64,000 nucleotides of DNA from Peptococcaceae bacterium BICA1-7. GTDB taxonomy: Bacteria; Bacillota; Desulfotomaculia; Desulfotomaculales; Desulfocucumaceae. Under the pieces are notes generated by a model that was given only the letters and a program-made list of their open reading frames with translations, made no database searches and had not been told where the DNA came from. Location: contig JUEB01000026.1 in assembly GCA_000802095.1 (NCBI GenBank), forward strand, positions 434,001 to 498,000, written 5' to 3'. Positions 33,338 through 42,522 of this stretch are shown here, in pieces. The translations under genes and the position numbers were made by a program. Each line of letters starts with the position of its first letter. Position 1 is the stretch's first letter.

Positions 33338-34462
33338 TTACTTTTTAGGTATGTTTCCGTCAACGCCCTCGACAAACCAGTCTATGCTGAGCATGTCCTT
33401 GTCGGACATTTTTTGTCCCTCAGGCACCTTTACAGCGCCGGTCTGGTCCTTGATTGGGCCGGTAAACACATCCCACTGCCCGTCGGTAATTTTTTTCTTG
33501 GCGTCTTCCACGGCCTTTTTCACATCCTCAGGCACCATGGGTCCATAGGGGGCCAGGCCTACTATGTTTTCACTCATGGACCCCCAGTACTGCTCAGACT
33601 TCCAGGTTTTATCACGGACAGCCTTTACAGTATCAACATAGTAGGGGCCCCAGTTCCAGACAGCCGAGGTAAGCACTGCCTTGGGAGCGAACTTGCCCAT
33701 GTCGCTGTTGTAGCCTATGCCGAACTTGCCCTTTTCCTCCGCAGCCTGCTGCGGGCCGGGGGTGTCCTGGTGCTGGGCTATTACATCGCAGCCGGCGTCA
33801 AGCAGTGTTTTGCCGGCTTCCTTTTCCTTGGCGGGATCATACCAGGTATTGGTCCAGACAACCTTTACCTTGGCCTTGGGGTTTACTGAGCGGACGCCCT
33901 GGGTAAAGGCGTTTATTCCCCTGACCACCTCGGGGATGGGATAAGCTCCAACATAGCCGATCAGGTTGCTCTGGGTGGTTTTCCCGGCCACGATACCGGT
34001 CAGATAGCGGGCCTGGTACATACGTCCAAAGTATGTGCCCACATTTTCAGAGGTCTTAAATCCCGAGCAGTGCATAAAAACTACGTCGGGGTATTTTTTA
34101 GCCACGTTTATAGTGGGGTCCATATAGCCAAAGCTGGTGGCGAAGATAACCTTATTGCCCTCTTCGGCCAGGCGGGTCAGCTCCCTCTCGGGATCGGCGG
34201 CGTTGGTATCCGGAACCGACTCCACAATGGTTGTCTCTACATCAGTCATTTTATCCACAAGATATTGTCTGCCCTGATCGTGGGCGTAGCTATAGCCCCC
34301 GTCTCCCACGGGTCCTACGTACATAAAGGCAACCTTGTACTTCTCCTGCTCACCGGCGGCGTCTTTCTTCTCTTCCGGCTTTTGTCCGCAGCCCGCTGTA
34401 ATAAGGGCTGCCGTCAGTATCAATACTGCGGTCAGCATTAATATTCCTTTAAATCTCTTCAA
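33338..34462 (-). CDS. BMP-family nucleoside/purine-binding lipoprotein
   Basis: Extracellular substrate-binding protein of the importer. Signal peptide with lipobox ITAGC (Cys25), then the Bmp/Med fold: KVAFMYVGPVGDGGYSYAHDQGRQYL, FATSFGYMDPTINVAKKYPDVVFMHCSGF, RYLTGIVAGKTTQSNLIGYVGAYPIPEVVRGINAFTQG. 374 residues, normal. The family takes up nucleosides (BmpA, PnrA) or related compounds; xpt in the operon points to purines. Start TTG 34462 with AAGGAGGGG upstream. First gene of the operon; I see no purine riboswitch. Confidence 0.93.
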   Translation of the reverse strand: MKRFKGILMLTAVLILTAALITAGCGQKPEEKKDAAGEQEKYKVAFMYVGPVGDGGYSYAHDQGRQYLVDKMTDVETTIVESVPDTNAADPERELTRLAEEGNKVIFATSFGYMDPTINVAKKYPDVVFMHCSGFKTSENVGTYFGRMYQARYLTGIVAGKTTQSNLIGYVGAYPIPEVVRGINAFTQGVRSVNPKAKVKVVWTNTWYDPAKEKEAGKTLLDAGCDVIAQHQDTPGPQQAAEEKGKFGIGYNSDMGKFAPKAVLTSAVWNWGPYYVDTVKAVRDKTWKSEQYWGSMSENIVGLAPYGPMVPEDVKKAVEDAKKKITDGQWDVFTGPIKDQTGAVKVPEGQKMSDKDMLSIDWFVEGVDGNIPKK

Positions 34463-34772
34463 CTCTTTCCCCTCCTTAATATAGTAGCTTTATAATCAGT
34501 GTAAGCGGCGCTATAGAGTGTCACCCCTCCCCCCCAAAAGCTTTTTAAAAAACATTGTAATATTGCATAAAAAGCCCATTCATTTTATTCAATACTGCTA
34601 CTGGAAATCCTCCCCGTTCGATCAAATTTCATCAACAGTCAGCATATTGCGCTATGCCTTTCGATAAATTTATTTTAATAAAGACATATTTTAACCTTCA
34701 AAAGATATTGAATATTACACCAACCAATGATAATATTTCCTTATAAAATACATAAGAGACGGAGGTAAGCAG
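34463..34772. other. Divergent intergenic region
   Basis: 310 bp between the bmp operon and the acyl-CoA ligase gene. It is AT-rich and holds the ligase promoter (34708-34736). On the minus strand I find no convincing SigA promoter for bmp and no purine-riboswitch core. Confidence 0.5.
34708..34736 (+). promoter_or_regulatory. SigA promoter of the acyl-CoA ligase gene
   Basis: TTGAAT (34708-34713), 17-nt spacer, TAATAT (34731-34736). The start codon is 37 nt downstream. Good spacing and near-consensus boxes. Confidence 0.65.
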
Positions 34773-36452
34773 GTGAGTGAAAATAGCCCGTTCTGGATTA
34801 AATCGTACCCTGAGGAAGTAAGGGCCAACCTTGAATACCCCGATGCGTCACTGGTCGCTAATCTTGATGAGACTGTCAAAAAGTATCCCAACAGAATAGC
34901 GACAATATTTATGGACGGCCGGCTGACTTACTCACAGCTTAAAGAACAGGTTGACAGGATGGCCAGGGCCCTCAGTGACCGCGGAGTAAAAAAGGGAGAC
35001 CGGGTTGGGATGATGCTTCCCAATACTCCCCAGGAGGTCATAAGCTTCTATGCAGCCCTAAGAATAGGGGCTGTGGCCGTGGGCATAAACCCCATGTACA
35101 CCGAAAGGGAACTATCACACCAACTGAAGGACTCAGGGGCTGAAACCCTCATATTCCTTGATCTGCTTGCCCCCAAAGTACTTAAGGTGGCGCCTGAAAC
35201 GCCGGTAAAAAGGCTCATCGCCACCGGAATAAAGGACTATCTTCCTTTCCCCAAAAATCTGCTCTATCCCATAATGGCCAAAAGGTCAGGGCAGTGGGTT
35301 GAAATACCGTCCGGCAGCGGTGTGCTGGACTTTAAAAAACTAATCAAAGCATCATCCCCCAATCCTCCTGCAGTTGATGTCAGAGCTGACGACCTGGCGG
35401 TGCTGCAGTATACCGGAGGCACCACCGGTCTTTCCAAGGGCGCCATGCTTACTCACCGCAACCTTGCGGCAAATGTGCTGCAGCTTGCCGAGTGGGACCT
35501 GGAAAGCATGGAGGGTACAGAAACATACCTCTGTGTACTGCCCTTCTTCCACTCTTTCGGCATGACTGTGTGCATGAACGCTGCAATTTATGGCGGCTCC
35601 ACTATGGTGCTGGTTCCCAGATTCGACCTTAAAATGGTGCTGGAGTCCATCCAGAAGTACAAAGTTAATGTTTTCCCCGGCACCCCTACCATATACGTGG
35701 CCATTATAGCGGCCCCGGACCTTAATAAATATGACCTTACCTCTATAAGGATCTGTGTCAGCGGAGGAGCTCCCCTGCCCCTGGAGGTGCAGCTTAAATT
35801 CCAGGAACTTTCCGGTGGCCGCCTTATCGAGGGCTACGGACTCAGCGAGACCTCTCCCATCACCCATTCCAACCGCCTGGACGGCAGGGCCGAGGGGTCA
35901 ATTGGACTGCCCTTTCCTGATACCCTGTGCAAGATAATGGACTCTGAAACAGGGGAAAAAGAGCTTTCCATAGGTGAGGTGGGAGAAATATGCGTTAAGG
36001 GTCCCCAGGTTATGAAAGGCTACTGGAACAAGCCCGAGGAAAACGAAAAGGTTCTCCGGGACGGGTGGTTTTATACTGGAGACATAGGCCATATGGACGA
36101 AAGAGGCATGACCTTCATAGTAGACCGCAAGAAAGACCTCATTATAGCCGGTGGGTACAACATCTACCCGCGGGAAGTGGAAGAAGTTCTCTATGAGCAC
36201 CCCAAGGTTATGGAGGCAGTGGTGGCCGGCGTTAAGGACCCCTACCGTGGTGAAACGGTTAAGGCCTATATCATTCTAAAGGAAGGGAACACTGCCACCG
36301 ACCAGGAAATAATAGCCTTCTGCAAGGAAAGGCTGGCTCCCTATAAGGTGCCCAAAAAGGTAGAATTCAGAACCGAGCTGCCCAAGACCATGGTAGGTAA
36401 GATACTGAGGCGGGTGCTGGTGGAGGAGGACAATAAAAAGCAGGAGAATTAA
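34773..36452 (+). CDS. Long-chain fatty acid-CoA ligase
   Basis: Acyl-CoA synthetase of the AMP-forming superfamily; activates a carboxylate with ATP and CoA. 559 residues. Motifs: the P-loop YTGGTTGLSKGAMLTHRN, GGAPLPLEV, EGYGLSETSPITH, GWFYTGDIGHMDERGMTFIVDRKKDLII and the C-terminal catalytic lysine in PKTMVGKILRRVL. The layout is that of FadD/LcfB-type enzymes, but chain-length preference cannot be read. GTG 34773 follows GGAGGT at 34760. Monocistronic, with promoter and terminator of its own. Confidence 0.92.
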   Translation: MSENSPFWIKSYPEEVRANLEYPDASLVANLDETVKKYPNRIATIFMDGRLTYSQLKEQVDRMARALSDRGVKKGDRVGMMLPNTPQEVISFYAALRIGAVAVGINPMYTERELSHQLKDSGAETLIFLDLLAPKVLKVAPETPVKRLIATGIKDYLPFPKNLLYPIMAKRSGQWVEIPSGSGVLDFKKLIKASSPNPPAVDVRADDLAVLQYTGGTTGLSKGAMLTHRNLAANVLQLAEWDLESMEGTETYLCVLPFFHSFGMTVCMNAAIYGGSTMVLVPRFDLKMVLESIQKYKVNVFPGTPTIYVAIIAAPDLNKYDLTSIRICVSGGAPLPLEVQLKFQELSGGRLIEGYGLSETSPITHSNRLDGRAEGSIGLPFPDTLCKIMDSETGEKELSIGEVGEICVKGPQVMKGYWNKPEENEKVLRDGWFYTGDIGHMDERGMTFIVDRKKDLIIAGGYNIYPREVEEVLYEHPKVMEAVVAGVKDPYRGETVKAYIILKEGNTATDQEIIAFCKERLAPYKVPKKVEFRTELPKTMVGKILRRVLVEEDNKKQEN

Positions 36453-36491
36453 ACTCCCCTCCGGACGAAAAACTATTTCAAACTAACATTC

Positions 36492-36522
36492 AAAGCAAGG
36501 CAGTTATGATGCCTTGCTTTTT
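36492..36522 (+). terminator. Intrinsic terminator of the ligase gene
   Basis: AAAGCAAGGCA and TGCCTTGCTTT form a perfect 11-bp stem with a 7-nt loop, then TT. Confidence 0.85.
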
Positions 36523-36591
36523 CATGCTTCAAAGGTAAACGTCATTCTCAATGGCAGCCGCTTTTTGCCGAGCATAAGTCTTATACTAACT

Positions 36592-36647
36592 GCTGATAGC
36601 TGATTGCTGATTGCTGATTGCTGATAGCCGATTGCTGACGGCTGACC
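36592..36647. repeat. Heptamer repeat family C, copy 2
   Basis: Eight uninterrupted 7-bp units: GCTGATA, GCTGATT three times, GCTGATA, GCCGATT, GCTGACG, GCTGACC. The array is preceded by TCTTATACTAACT. Units match those at 16101-16210, but here there is only one arm. Confidence 0.85.
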
Positions 36648-36667
36648 GCATAAATATTTCTTATTCA

Positions 36668-36754
36668 GTAAACTAATTATTGCCATCTTATTAGCAGGGT
36701 GTTATCATTAAACTAAGTATACTATTTGCGTGTCAATAGTTTACCTATTAATTA
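36668..36754 (+). promoter_or_regulatory. Export-operon promoter region with AAACTA half-sites
   Basis: GTAAACTA (36669-36676) and TAGTTTAC (36737-36744) are exact inverted 8-mers; a third AAACTA lies at 36710-36715 next to the palindrome AGTATACT. A promoter TTGCGT (36726-36731), 17-nt spacer, TAATTA (36749-36754) overlaps the right half-site. They could be operators for the TetR protein encoded at the operon end; this is inference. Confidence 0.35.
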
Positions 36755-36782
36755 ACTGACCAAGTGATGGGGGAGCATAAGC

Positions 36783-37757
36783 ATGAAGAAAAAAGTAGCG
36801 GCAATGTTAATTCTAATTCTGGTGGCGGCGGTATCATACTACGGCTACCATCGCTACAGGGACGGGGATTCCAACGGTATACAGGCAAGCGGAACTATTG
36901 AGGCCACCGAGGTCAACCTCACCGCCAGGCTGCCCGGGACGCTTGAATTTGTATCGGTAAAGGCCGGCGACGAGGTGAAAAAGGGGCAGGTTGTGTCAAA
37001 GATCATCCGTACCGACCTTTTGTCCCAGAAAGAACGTGACGCCCTGGGGGTTCAAAAAGCCGAGGCCCAGCTGAATGACCTGGCCTCAGGCGCCCGGGTG
37101 CAGGAGATTGCAGAGGCCCGGGCAGCGGAAGGCACGGCCCGGGCAAATTACGACAGGGCTAACACTGATTACAGCAGGGCGGAGCAGCTGCTGCAGGGCG
37201 GGGCCATCTCCCAGGCTGATTTTGAGAAGGCTGAAACAGCCCTGCAAATAGCCAAAAGCCAGCTGGACTCAGCCAGGGCAAGGCTTGCTTTGCTGGAGTC
37301 GGGAAGCAGGCCGGACCAGGTTGAGGCCGCCCGTATTGAGCTGGAGAGAAGCAGGACTATTCTTGCAGCCACCCAATCACTGCTGGAGGACACCAATATA
37401 GCCAGCCCCATCGACGGCACCGTGGCAACCAGGAACTATGAGCCGGGGGAATTTGTCTCCACCGGGGCCGCCGTGGCCACTGTGTCAGACTTAAAGGACC
37501 TGTGGATAAGAGTTTACATCTCCACCGATGATCTGCCCGCCATAAGGCTGGGACAGGAAGTAAGCTTTACAGTAAGTGGAACCCCTGATATTTTTAAGGG
37601 AACTGTCATGGAGATTGCCTCCAAGGGCGAGTATACACCCAAGATGATACAGACCAAACAGGAGAGGACAAATACCGTTTACGCAGTCAAAATAAAAATT
37701 GACAACAGCCAGGGGGTATTCAAGCCCGGCATGCCGGCTGACGTAATTTTTCGCTAA
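36783..37757 (+). CDS. HlyD-family membrane fusion subunit of ABC exporter
   Basis: Adaptor protein anchored by an N-terminal span (residues 5-22), then biotinyl-lipoyl halves (VNLTARLPGTLEFVSVKAGDEVKKGQVVSKI and TNIASPIDGTVATRNYEPGEFVSTGAAVATVSDL) flanking a long coiled coil (about 85-200) and the beta-barrel. 324 residues, the YbhG/YhiI size. It opens an operon with two ATPases, a permease and a TetR regulator, the YbhGFSR-like layout of drug exporters. GGGGGAGC precedes the ATG. A 230-bp repeat separates it from the first ATPase gene. Confidence 0.9.
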   Translation: MKKKVAAMLILILVAAVSYYGYHRYRDGDSNGIQASGTIEATEVNLTARLPGTLEFVSVKAGDEVKKGQVVSKIIRTDLLSQKERDALGVQKAEAQLNDLASGARVQEIAEARAAEGTARANYDRANTDYSRAEQLLQGGAISQADFEKAETALQIAKSQLDSARARLALLESGSRPDQVEAARIELERSRTILAATQSLLEDTNIASPIDGTVATRNYEPGEFVSTGAAVATVSDLKDLWIRVYISTDDLPAIRLGQEVSFTVSGTPDIFKGTVMEIASKGEYTPKMIQTKQERTNTVYAVKIKIDNSQGVFKPGMPADVIFR

Positions 37758-37772
37758 TGAGAATGAAATTGT

Positions 37773-37975
37773 GGGTCGGGAGACGGGAGACGGGAGGTTA
37801 AGTCATGACTAATATGTCGACTAATGTAGCTGATAAAGGTCGTTTATAACCAGAGATGCCGGAGTTTCAACCCCAGAGCTTAACACGCAAAACTCCTGTC
37901 TCCTGTCTCCCGACCGGAGGTAATACCCATAAGCAGTCTCCTGACCGGAGGCACTACCCTAAAGCTAAGAAAAAC
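37773..37975. repeat. Dispersed repeat family A, copy 2
   Basis: Lies inside the export operon. GGTCGGGAGACGGGAGACGG on the left; CTCCTGTCTCCTGTCTCCC on the right as inverted 7-bp arrays. On the reverse strand it has the core GGAGTTTTGC-TG-TA-GC-CTGGGG shared with the copy at 47167. It ends in GGTAATACCCATAAGC. Confidence 0.75.
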
Positions 37976-37986
37976 AGGTGCTTTAG

Positions 37987-38892
37987 ATGATAAAAACAGA
38001 GAATCTAACCAAAAAATTCAGGTCGCATACCGCCGTGGACAGTGTCAGCCTGCAGGTGGAAAAGGGTGATATATTTGGGCTGGTGGGGCCTGACGGGGCC
38101 GGGAAAACCACTCTTCTCAGGCTTATTGTGGGGATAGTCGCCCCTACCTCGGGGTCAGTCTCCATCTCAGGCCTGGACGGCGGTGGAGAAAAGTCCGGCC
38201 AATACCTGGGCTATATGCCCCAGCGCTTCAGCCTTTACGGGGATTTGACCGTTATGGAAAATATAAATTTTTTCGGCCGCATGTATAATCTCAGCAGTAA
38301 AACCATCAGACAGAGGGCTGATGAGATTCTTGAGCTGACCAACCTCAGCTCCTTTAAGTCCCGCTTCGCCGATAATCTTTCCGGGGGGATGAAGCAAAAG
38401 CTTGCCCTTACCTGCGCGCTGATCTCAAGGCCCGGTCTAATCATACTTGACGAGCCTACCTTCGGGGTGGACCCGGAGTCCCGGAAGGAGTTCTGGAAGA
38501 TTCTCTACCGTCTCAACGGGGAGGGAATAACCATACTGGTGTCCACCTCCTACATGGACGAGGCTGAGCTGTGCCGGAAAGTTGCCTTCATGAGCGGTGG
38601 GAAACTGGCGGCAGTGGACACCACGGTAAATCTGAAAAGGAACTTTCCCTTTAAAATACTGGAATTAAAGGCCGGGCTCGGGGATCCCGAAGCACTGGCA
38701 GGCCTTCCCGGAATACTGGACGCTGATTTGTTCGGTGACAGGTATCATATCAGGGTGGCCGACCCGGCTTCTGTAAGAAAGGTGCTGGAGGCTTTCCTGG
38801 CGGCCAGGAAGATTGACAGCTTTACGCTAAGGGAAGTGCCGGCATCCATTGAGGACATATTTGTGGCCCTTGCCGAAAGTGAGGCGGTTTAA
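37987..38892 (+). CDS. ABC exporter ATPase 1
   Basis: 301-residue ATPase of the drug-exporter (ABCA/CcmA-like) branch. Walker A GPDGAGKTTLL, Q-loop MPQRFSLY, signature LSGGMKQKLAL, Walker B LIILDEPTFGVDP, switch His region replaced by VSTSYMDEAELC (Ser/Tyr instead of His, seen in this branch of YbhF-type ATPases). The C-terminal 80 residues are the extra domain of that family. It ends at a TAA that overlaps the next start region (TTG 38893). Confidence 0.92.
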   Translation: MIKTENLTKKFRSHTAVDSVSLQVEKGDIFGLVGPDGAGKTTLLRLIVGIVAPTSGSVSISGLDGGGEKSGQYLGYMPQRFSLYGDLTVMENINFFGRMYNLSSKTIRQRADEILELTNLSSFKSRFADNLSGGMKQKLALTCALISRPGLIILDEPTFGVDPESRKEFWKILYRLNGEGITILVSTSYMDEAELCRKVAFMSGGKLAAVDTTVNLKRNFPFKILELKAGLGDPEALAGLPGILDADLFGDRYHIRVADPASVRKVLEAFLAARKIDSFTLREVPASIEDIFVALAESEAV

Positions 38893-39813
38893 TTGGAATA
38901 TGTGGTGACAACCAGCGCGCTGACCAGGAAGTTTGGCGATTTCACCGCTGTAAACAGCCTCAGCATCAATATACGGCAGGGTGAGATATATGGTTTTCTG
39001 GGACCCAATGGCTCCGGAAAATCCACCACCATACGCATGCTGTGCGGGATACTGGAGCCCACCTCCGGGTCCGGAACAGTTCTTGGCTATGATCTGGCCC
39101 GGGACCATGAAAAAATTAAACAGAGAATTGGCTACATGTCTCAGAAATTCAGCCTGTACGAAGATCTCACAGTTTATGAGAATCTCAATTTTTACGCCGG
39201 CCTTTACAGCATACCCCGCCGGGAAAGGGATCTGCGCATAAAGGAGATGATCGCCATGGCTCTTTTGGACGGCAGGGAGAGTGACCTGACGGCCAACCTG
39301 GGCGGTGGTCTTAAGCAGAGGCTGGCCCTTGGCTGCGCCATAATTTCCAGGCCGGCCATACTGTTTCTGGACGAGCCCACCAGCGGGGTAAGCCCCACCA
39401 GCCGCCGGCTTTTCTTTAAGATAATACAGAGCCTGGCCAGCAGCGGAACCACCGTTATGGTAACCACCCACTTTATGGATGAGGCCGAAAGGTGCCATAA
39501 TATTGCCTTCATTTCAGAAGGGGCGCTTATCGCCAACGACACTCCGGAGAACCTAAAAAAAACCGCCGTAAGAGGCTGCATGGTGGAAATGGAAATACCT
39601 GACGCCATGAACAGAATACAATTTCTGGAGAGCCTCCCCTATGTCAGGGACTGCTCGGTGCATGGAGTTATGGTACACACGCTGCTGGATGACCGCCGCC
39701 ACATTCCGGAGCTGGAAAAGGCGGCAGGTGTCAGGGCGGCTGAAATAACCCCCTCACTGGAGGATGTATTTATAGCGCTGGCTAAGCAAAAAAGAAGGCA
39801 GGTGCAACAATGA
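38893..39813 (+). CDS. ABC exporter ATPase 2
   Basis: Second ATPase of the exporter, 306 residues. Walker A GPNGSGKSTTIRML, Q-loop MSQKFSLYEDLTVYENL, switch His in VTTHFMDEAERC, Walker B ILFLDEPTSGVSP. The signature reads LGGGLKQRLAL, Gly for the usual Ser, and the D-loop has Ser for Asp (GVSP), so this site may be altered. With the first ATPase it corresponds to the two halves of YbhF. Start TTG 38893, directly after the preceding stop. Confidence 0.92.
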   Translation: MEYVVTTSALTRKFGDFTAVNSLSINIRQGEIYGFLGPNGSGKSTTIRMLCGILEPTSGSGTVLGYDLARDHEKIKQRIGYMSQKFSLYEDLTVYENLNFYAGLYSIPRRERDLRIKEMIAMALLDGRESDLTANLGGGLKQRLALGCAIISRPAILFLDEPTSGVSPTSRRLFFKIIQSLASSGTTVMVTTHFMDEAERCHNIAFISEGALIANDTPENLKKTAVRGCMVEMEIPDAMNRIQFLESLPYVRDCSVHGVMVHTLLDDRRHIPELEKAAGVRAAEITPSLEDVFIALAKQKRRQVQQ

Positions 39814-40919
39814 GCAGGCTTTTGGCTATGCTGCAAAAAGAGTTTCTGCAAATGTTCAGAGACAGGCTAACCATAGGAATGATTTTCATGCTCCCCCTGG
39901 TGCAGCTTCTTCTCTTTGGCTACGCCATACAGACCGAGGTCAAGCACATTCCCACCGCGGTATTCGACCAGTCCATGTCCAGCGACAGCCGGGAGCTGCT
40001 GGAGGCCTTCAAGGCCTCGGGCTACTTTAATGTTACCCAGGTGGCCGGGAGCTACCGGGAGTTAACCGAAATGATTGACAGCGGCAAGGTCAAGGTGGGT
40101 ATGGTCTTTCCGCCGGACTTTGCCATCAGCCTGAGAAGAGGAGAAACCGCACCTCTGCAGATATTGGTGGATGCCAGTGACAGCATGGTTTCCTCCTCGG
40201 CCATTGCCACCGCCAACTCCATAGGTCTTCTAAAATCCCAAAAAATAATCACTGAGAGGATGGGGGTCTCCAGTCCCCCCTATGATATAAGAGTGCGCCC
40301 CTGGTATAATCCGGACGGGATTACAGCCTATTACATGGTCCCTGCCATATTGGGCATTATCGTCACCATGACCATGGTGATGATGACCTCCGTAGCAATA
40401 GTGAGGGAAAGAGAAAGAGGCACCCTGGAGCAACTCATCGTTACTCCTATAAAATCCTACGAGCTGATGATAGGAAAGATAGTTCCCAACATTATACTGG
40501 GGTATGCCCAGATTACCGTGGCCCTCCTGGTGGGCAGCCTGATTTTCCACGTACCCATCCGGGGCAGCCTGCTGGAGCTTTACCTGCTTACCCTCTTCTT
40601 CATTACGGCCTCCCTGGGCATAGGTGTTTTTATTTCCAATGTAGCCAAAAACCAGATGCAGGCCTTTCAGATGTCTTTCTTTGTTCTACTGCCCAGCATA
40701 CTGCTGTCGGGGTTCATGTTTCCCAGGGAGGCCATGCCGGCGGCAATTCAGTATTTAAGCAACGTAATTCCTCTCACCTACTACCTGGTGATCATCAGGG
40801 GAATAGTACTAAAAGGAATTGGCTTTGGGTACCTTGTGCCCCAGGTTGCGGCACTCCTGGTATTCTCAGTGGTGCTTTTAACCGCCAGCGTTTTGAAGTT
40901 CAAGAAAAAAATTGCCTGA
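39810..40919 (+). CDS. ABC-2 exporter permease
   Basis: Membrane subunit of the exporter, YbhS/YbhR-like. 369 residues: one N-terminal span (residues 22-40), a large extracytoplasmic domain to about 175, then five spans in the ABC2_membrane domain with VREREGTLEQLIVTPI-type motif (VRERERGTLEQLIVTPIKSYE), the coupling region. Overlaps the second ATPase gene by 4 bp (ATGA). Only one permease is encoded, so the exporter is likely a homodimer in the membrane. Confidence 0.92.
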   Translation: MSRLLAMLQKEFLQMFRDRLTIGMIFMLPLVQLLLFGYAIQTEVKHIPTAVFDQSMSSDSRELLEAFKASGYFNVTQVAGSYRELTEMIDSGKVKVGMVFPPDFAISLRRGETAPLQILVDASDSMVSSSAIATANSIGLLKSQKIITERMGVSSPPYDIRVRPWYNPDGITAYYMVPAILGIIVTMTMVMMTSVAIVRERERGTLEQLIVTPIKSYELMIGKIVPNIILGYAQITVALLVGSLIFHVPIRGSLLELYLLTLFFITASLGIGVFISNVAKNQMQAFQMSFFVLLPSILLSGFMFPREAMPAAIQYLSNVIPLTYYLVIIRGIVLKGIGFGYLVPQVAALLVFSVVLLTASVLKFKKKIA

Positions 40920-40935
40920 TACGGGGGAATAGTTT

Positions 40936-41511
40936 ATGGACATGAGAGAGAGGATTTTGGCGGGCTTTAAAAAACTTTCCTATACCGAAGGCTTCCACGG
41001 GGCCACCGTGGATGAGCTGTCCTCCCGGACCGGAGTCAGCAAAAGAACCATTTACCGCTATTTCAAGAGCAAGGAAGACATGGTAGACGCCGTAATGAGC
41101 GAGATCATGGCCCGGACTGAAGAAAGGGTAGACAGAGCCATGGCCTCATCCAAAAAGCCGGTGGAAAAGGTAATGGAGGCAATCAGGATGGTGGCGCTGA
41201 ATTCCGAAATTATAAGCCCGGCTATAATGAGGGATCTGCAAAAATACTACCCTCATATATGGGATAAGCTGGAATGCTTCCGGTCCAAAAAGGTGCAGCT
41301 CTTTATAGATATGCTGATCAACGGAAACAGAGACGGCTACTTCCGTGAAATAGACCCCAGAATATTCACGGCCTCCCTGCTGGCCAGCATCCGGGCAGTG
41401 CTTATTCCGGGCTTTATACTGGAAAATAACCTCACTCTGGATAAGGCCATGTTCGGGCTGTTCAATATTTTTCTTTATGGCATAGTGGAGAGCGATAAAG
41501 AAATGCTCTAA
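40936..41511 (+). CDS. TetR/AcrR-family regulator
   Basis: 191-residue repressor-type regulator of the exporter operon. The N-terminal helix-turn-helix is FHGATVDELSSRTGVSKRTIYRYFKSKEDMVDAVM; the C-terminal helices form the ligand pocket and dimer. It is the last gene, 16 nt after the permease, the usual place for an autoregulated local repressor. Candidate operator half-sites AAACTA lie before the first gene. The ligand is unknown. Confidence 0.9.
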   Translation: MDMRERILAGFKKLSYTEGFHGATVDELSSRTGVSKRTIYRYFKSKEDMVDAVMSEIMARTEERVDRAMASSKKPVEKVMEAIRMVALNSEIISPAIMRDLQKYYPHIWDKLECFRSKKVQLFIDMLINGNRDGYFREIDPRIFTASLLASIRAVLIPGFILENNLTLDKAMFGLFNIFLYGIVESDKEML

Positions 41512-41542
41512 TCACCCCTTAAATGGCCTTAAACATATAGAT

Positions 41543-42517
41543 TTAGCCGGTTACCTCCAGGGAAGCCCTGCCTACTCTCTTTAATCCGGGTAATTGTGAA
41601 AGATCCCCCACCAGCCGGAACATGGCGGAGTCCTTTTTCTTTGCCTCTACCATCACGTCTATGTCACGGCTAAATCCGGCGGCTGTTTTTATGAAAGAAT
41701 AAACGTCTTCCGCAGCCACAAAGTCATGGTGACTTCTTAAATCAGATCCGCTCCTGGGGCTGGATACATGCACCTTGGGGCAGAGCCCGCTGCCGTCCCA
41801 GGAGGCCAAAAAGCCGGGCAGAATTCCCTCCAGGCTGCTCCCCTCCTCCCGGTTGCAGATAAAGTGGTGCACATCGAATACTACCGGCAGTCCCAGCTTT
41901 CCTGACAGGTAAAGGGCATCCCCGGCAGTAAAGGTCCTGTCGTCGTTCTCCAGCACTATGCGCCGGGCAGCCTGGTCCGGCACCCTCCGCCAGTTGCTAA
42001 GGAACAGCTCCAGCGACTTCCCCTTATCACCGTAGCCCCCTCCAATATGGGTAACCAGCCTGGCCTCAGCGCCCAGGCCCATGGCGTCAAGAAGCCTGCA
42101 GTGATGGCAGTAGTCCTTTATGGAGGCCGTAAATACCTCCTCCCTGGGAGAGTTTATAAAGGTATAGTGATCCGGGTGGAAGCTGACTCTCATGCCGCCT
42201 TCCCTGACCAAATCACCTATTTGCCCCAACAGGTCCCCGACATCCTCCACATAGTCCCAGCCCTCCAATTCGGGGTGAGTAGCCAGGGGGATAATTTTTG
42301 ACGAAAACCGGTAAATCATAACGTCATTGGCCCTGTTGTATCTCAAAAGCCTTAGTGTATTGAAAAGATTTTCCCTGGCTGTTCTCTTAAGCTTATCCAT
42401 AGCTGCTTGTGGATTTCTCTCCCGGAGGCCGCTGAAGGTCTTAAAGGTAACTGTCCTTGAAGGAGAGCAGTCAGCCAGCTCCATGGACATGGCCACATAC
42501 CCGAATCTAAGCAGCAT
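41543..42517 (-). CDS. uvsE: UV damage endonuclease UvsE
   Basis: Nicks DNA 5-prime of UV photoproducts, an alternative excision repair route. 324 residues, a TIM-barrel metalloenzyme. MLLRFGYVAMSMEL at the start, RYNRANDVMIYRFSSKIIPLATHPE, SFHPDHYTFINSP (metal ligand His), LENDDRTFTAGDALYL and HVSSPRSGS match the UvsE family. It lies 5 nt downstream of a hypothetical gene and ends 31 bp from the convergent TetR gene. Common in spore formers. ATG 42517 has GGTAAGG upstream. Confidence 0.95.
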   Translation of the reverse strand: MLLRFGYVAMSMELADCSPSRTVTFKTFSGLRERNPQAAMDKLKRTARENLFNTLRLLRYNRANDVMIYRFSSKIIPLATHPELEGWDYVEDVGDLLGQIGDLVREGGMRVSFHPDHYTFINSPREEVFTASIKDYCHHCRLLDAMGLGAEARLVTHIGGGYGDKGKSLELFLSNWRRVPDQAARRIVLENDDRTFTAGDALYLSGKLGLPVVFDVHHFICNREEGSSLEGILPGFLASWDGSGLCPKVHVSSPRSGSDLRSHHDFVAAEDVYSFIKTAAGFSRDIDVMVEAKKKDSAMFRLVGDLSQLPGLKRVGRASLEVTG

Positions 42518-42522
42518 AAGCC

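Noticed and set aside
33259-33375. N-terminal extension of the importer ATPase
   Set aside because: It would run through a perfect hairpin and overlap the upstream gene; a GTG with a ribosome site exists at 33258.
34463-34770. Purine riboswitch upstream of the nucleoside importer
   Set aside because: The conserved core and pairing stems were looked for on the minus strand and not found.
36592-36647. Possible CRISPR array
   Set aside because: Units are 7 bp with no spacers; no cas genes in the window.
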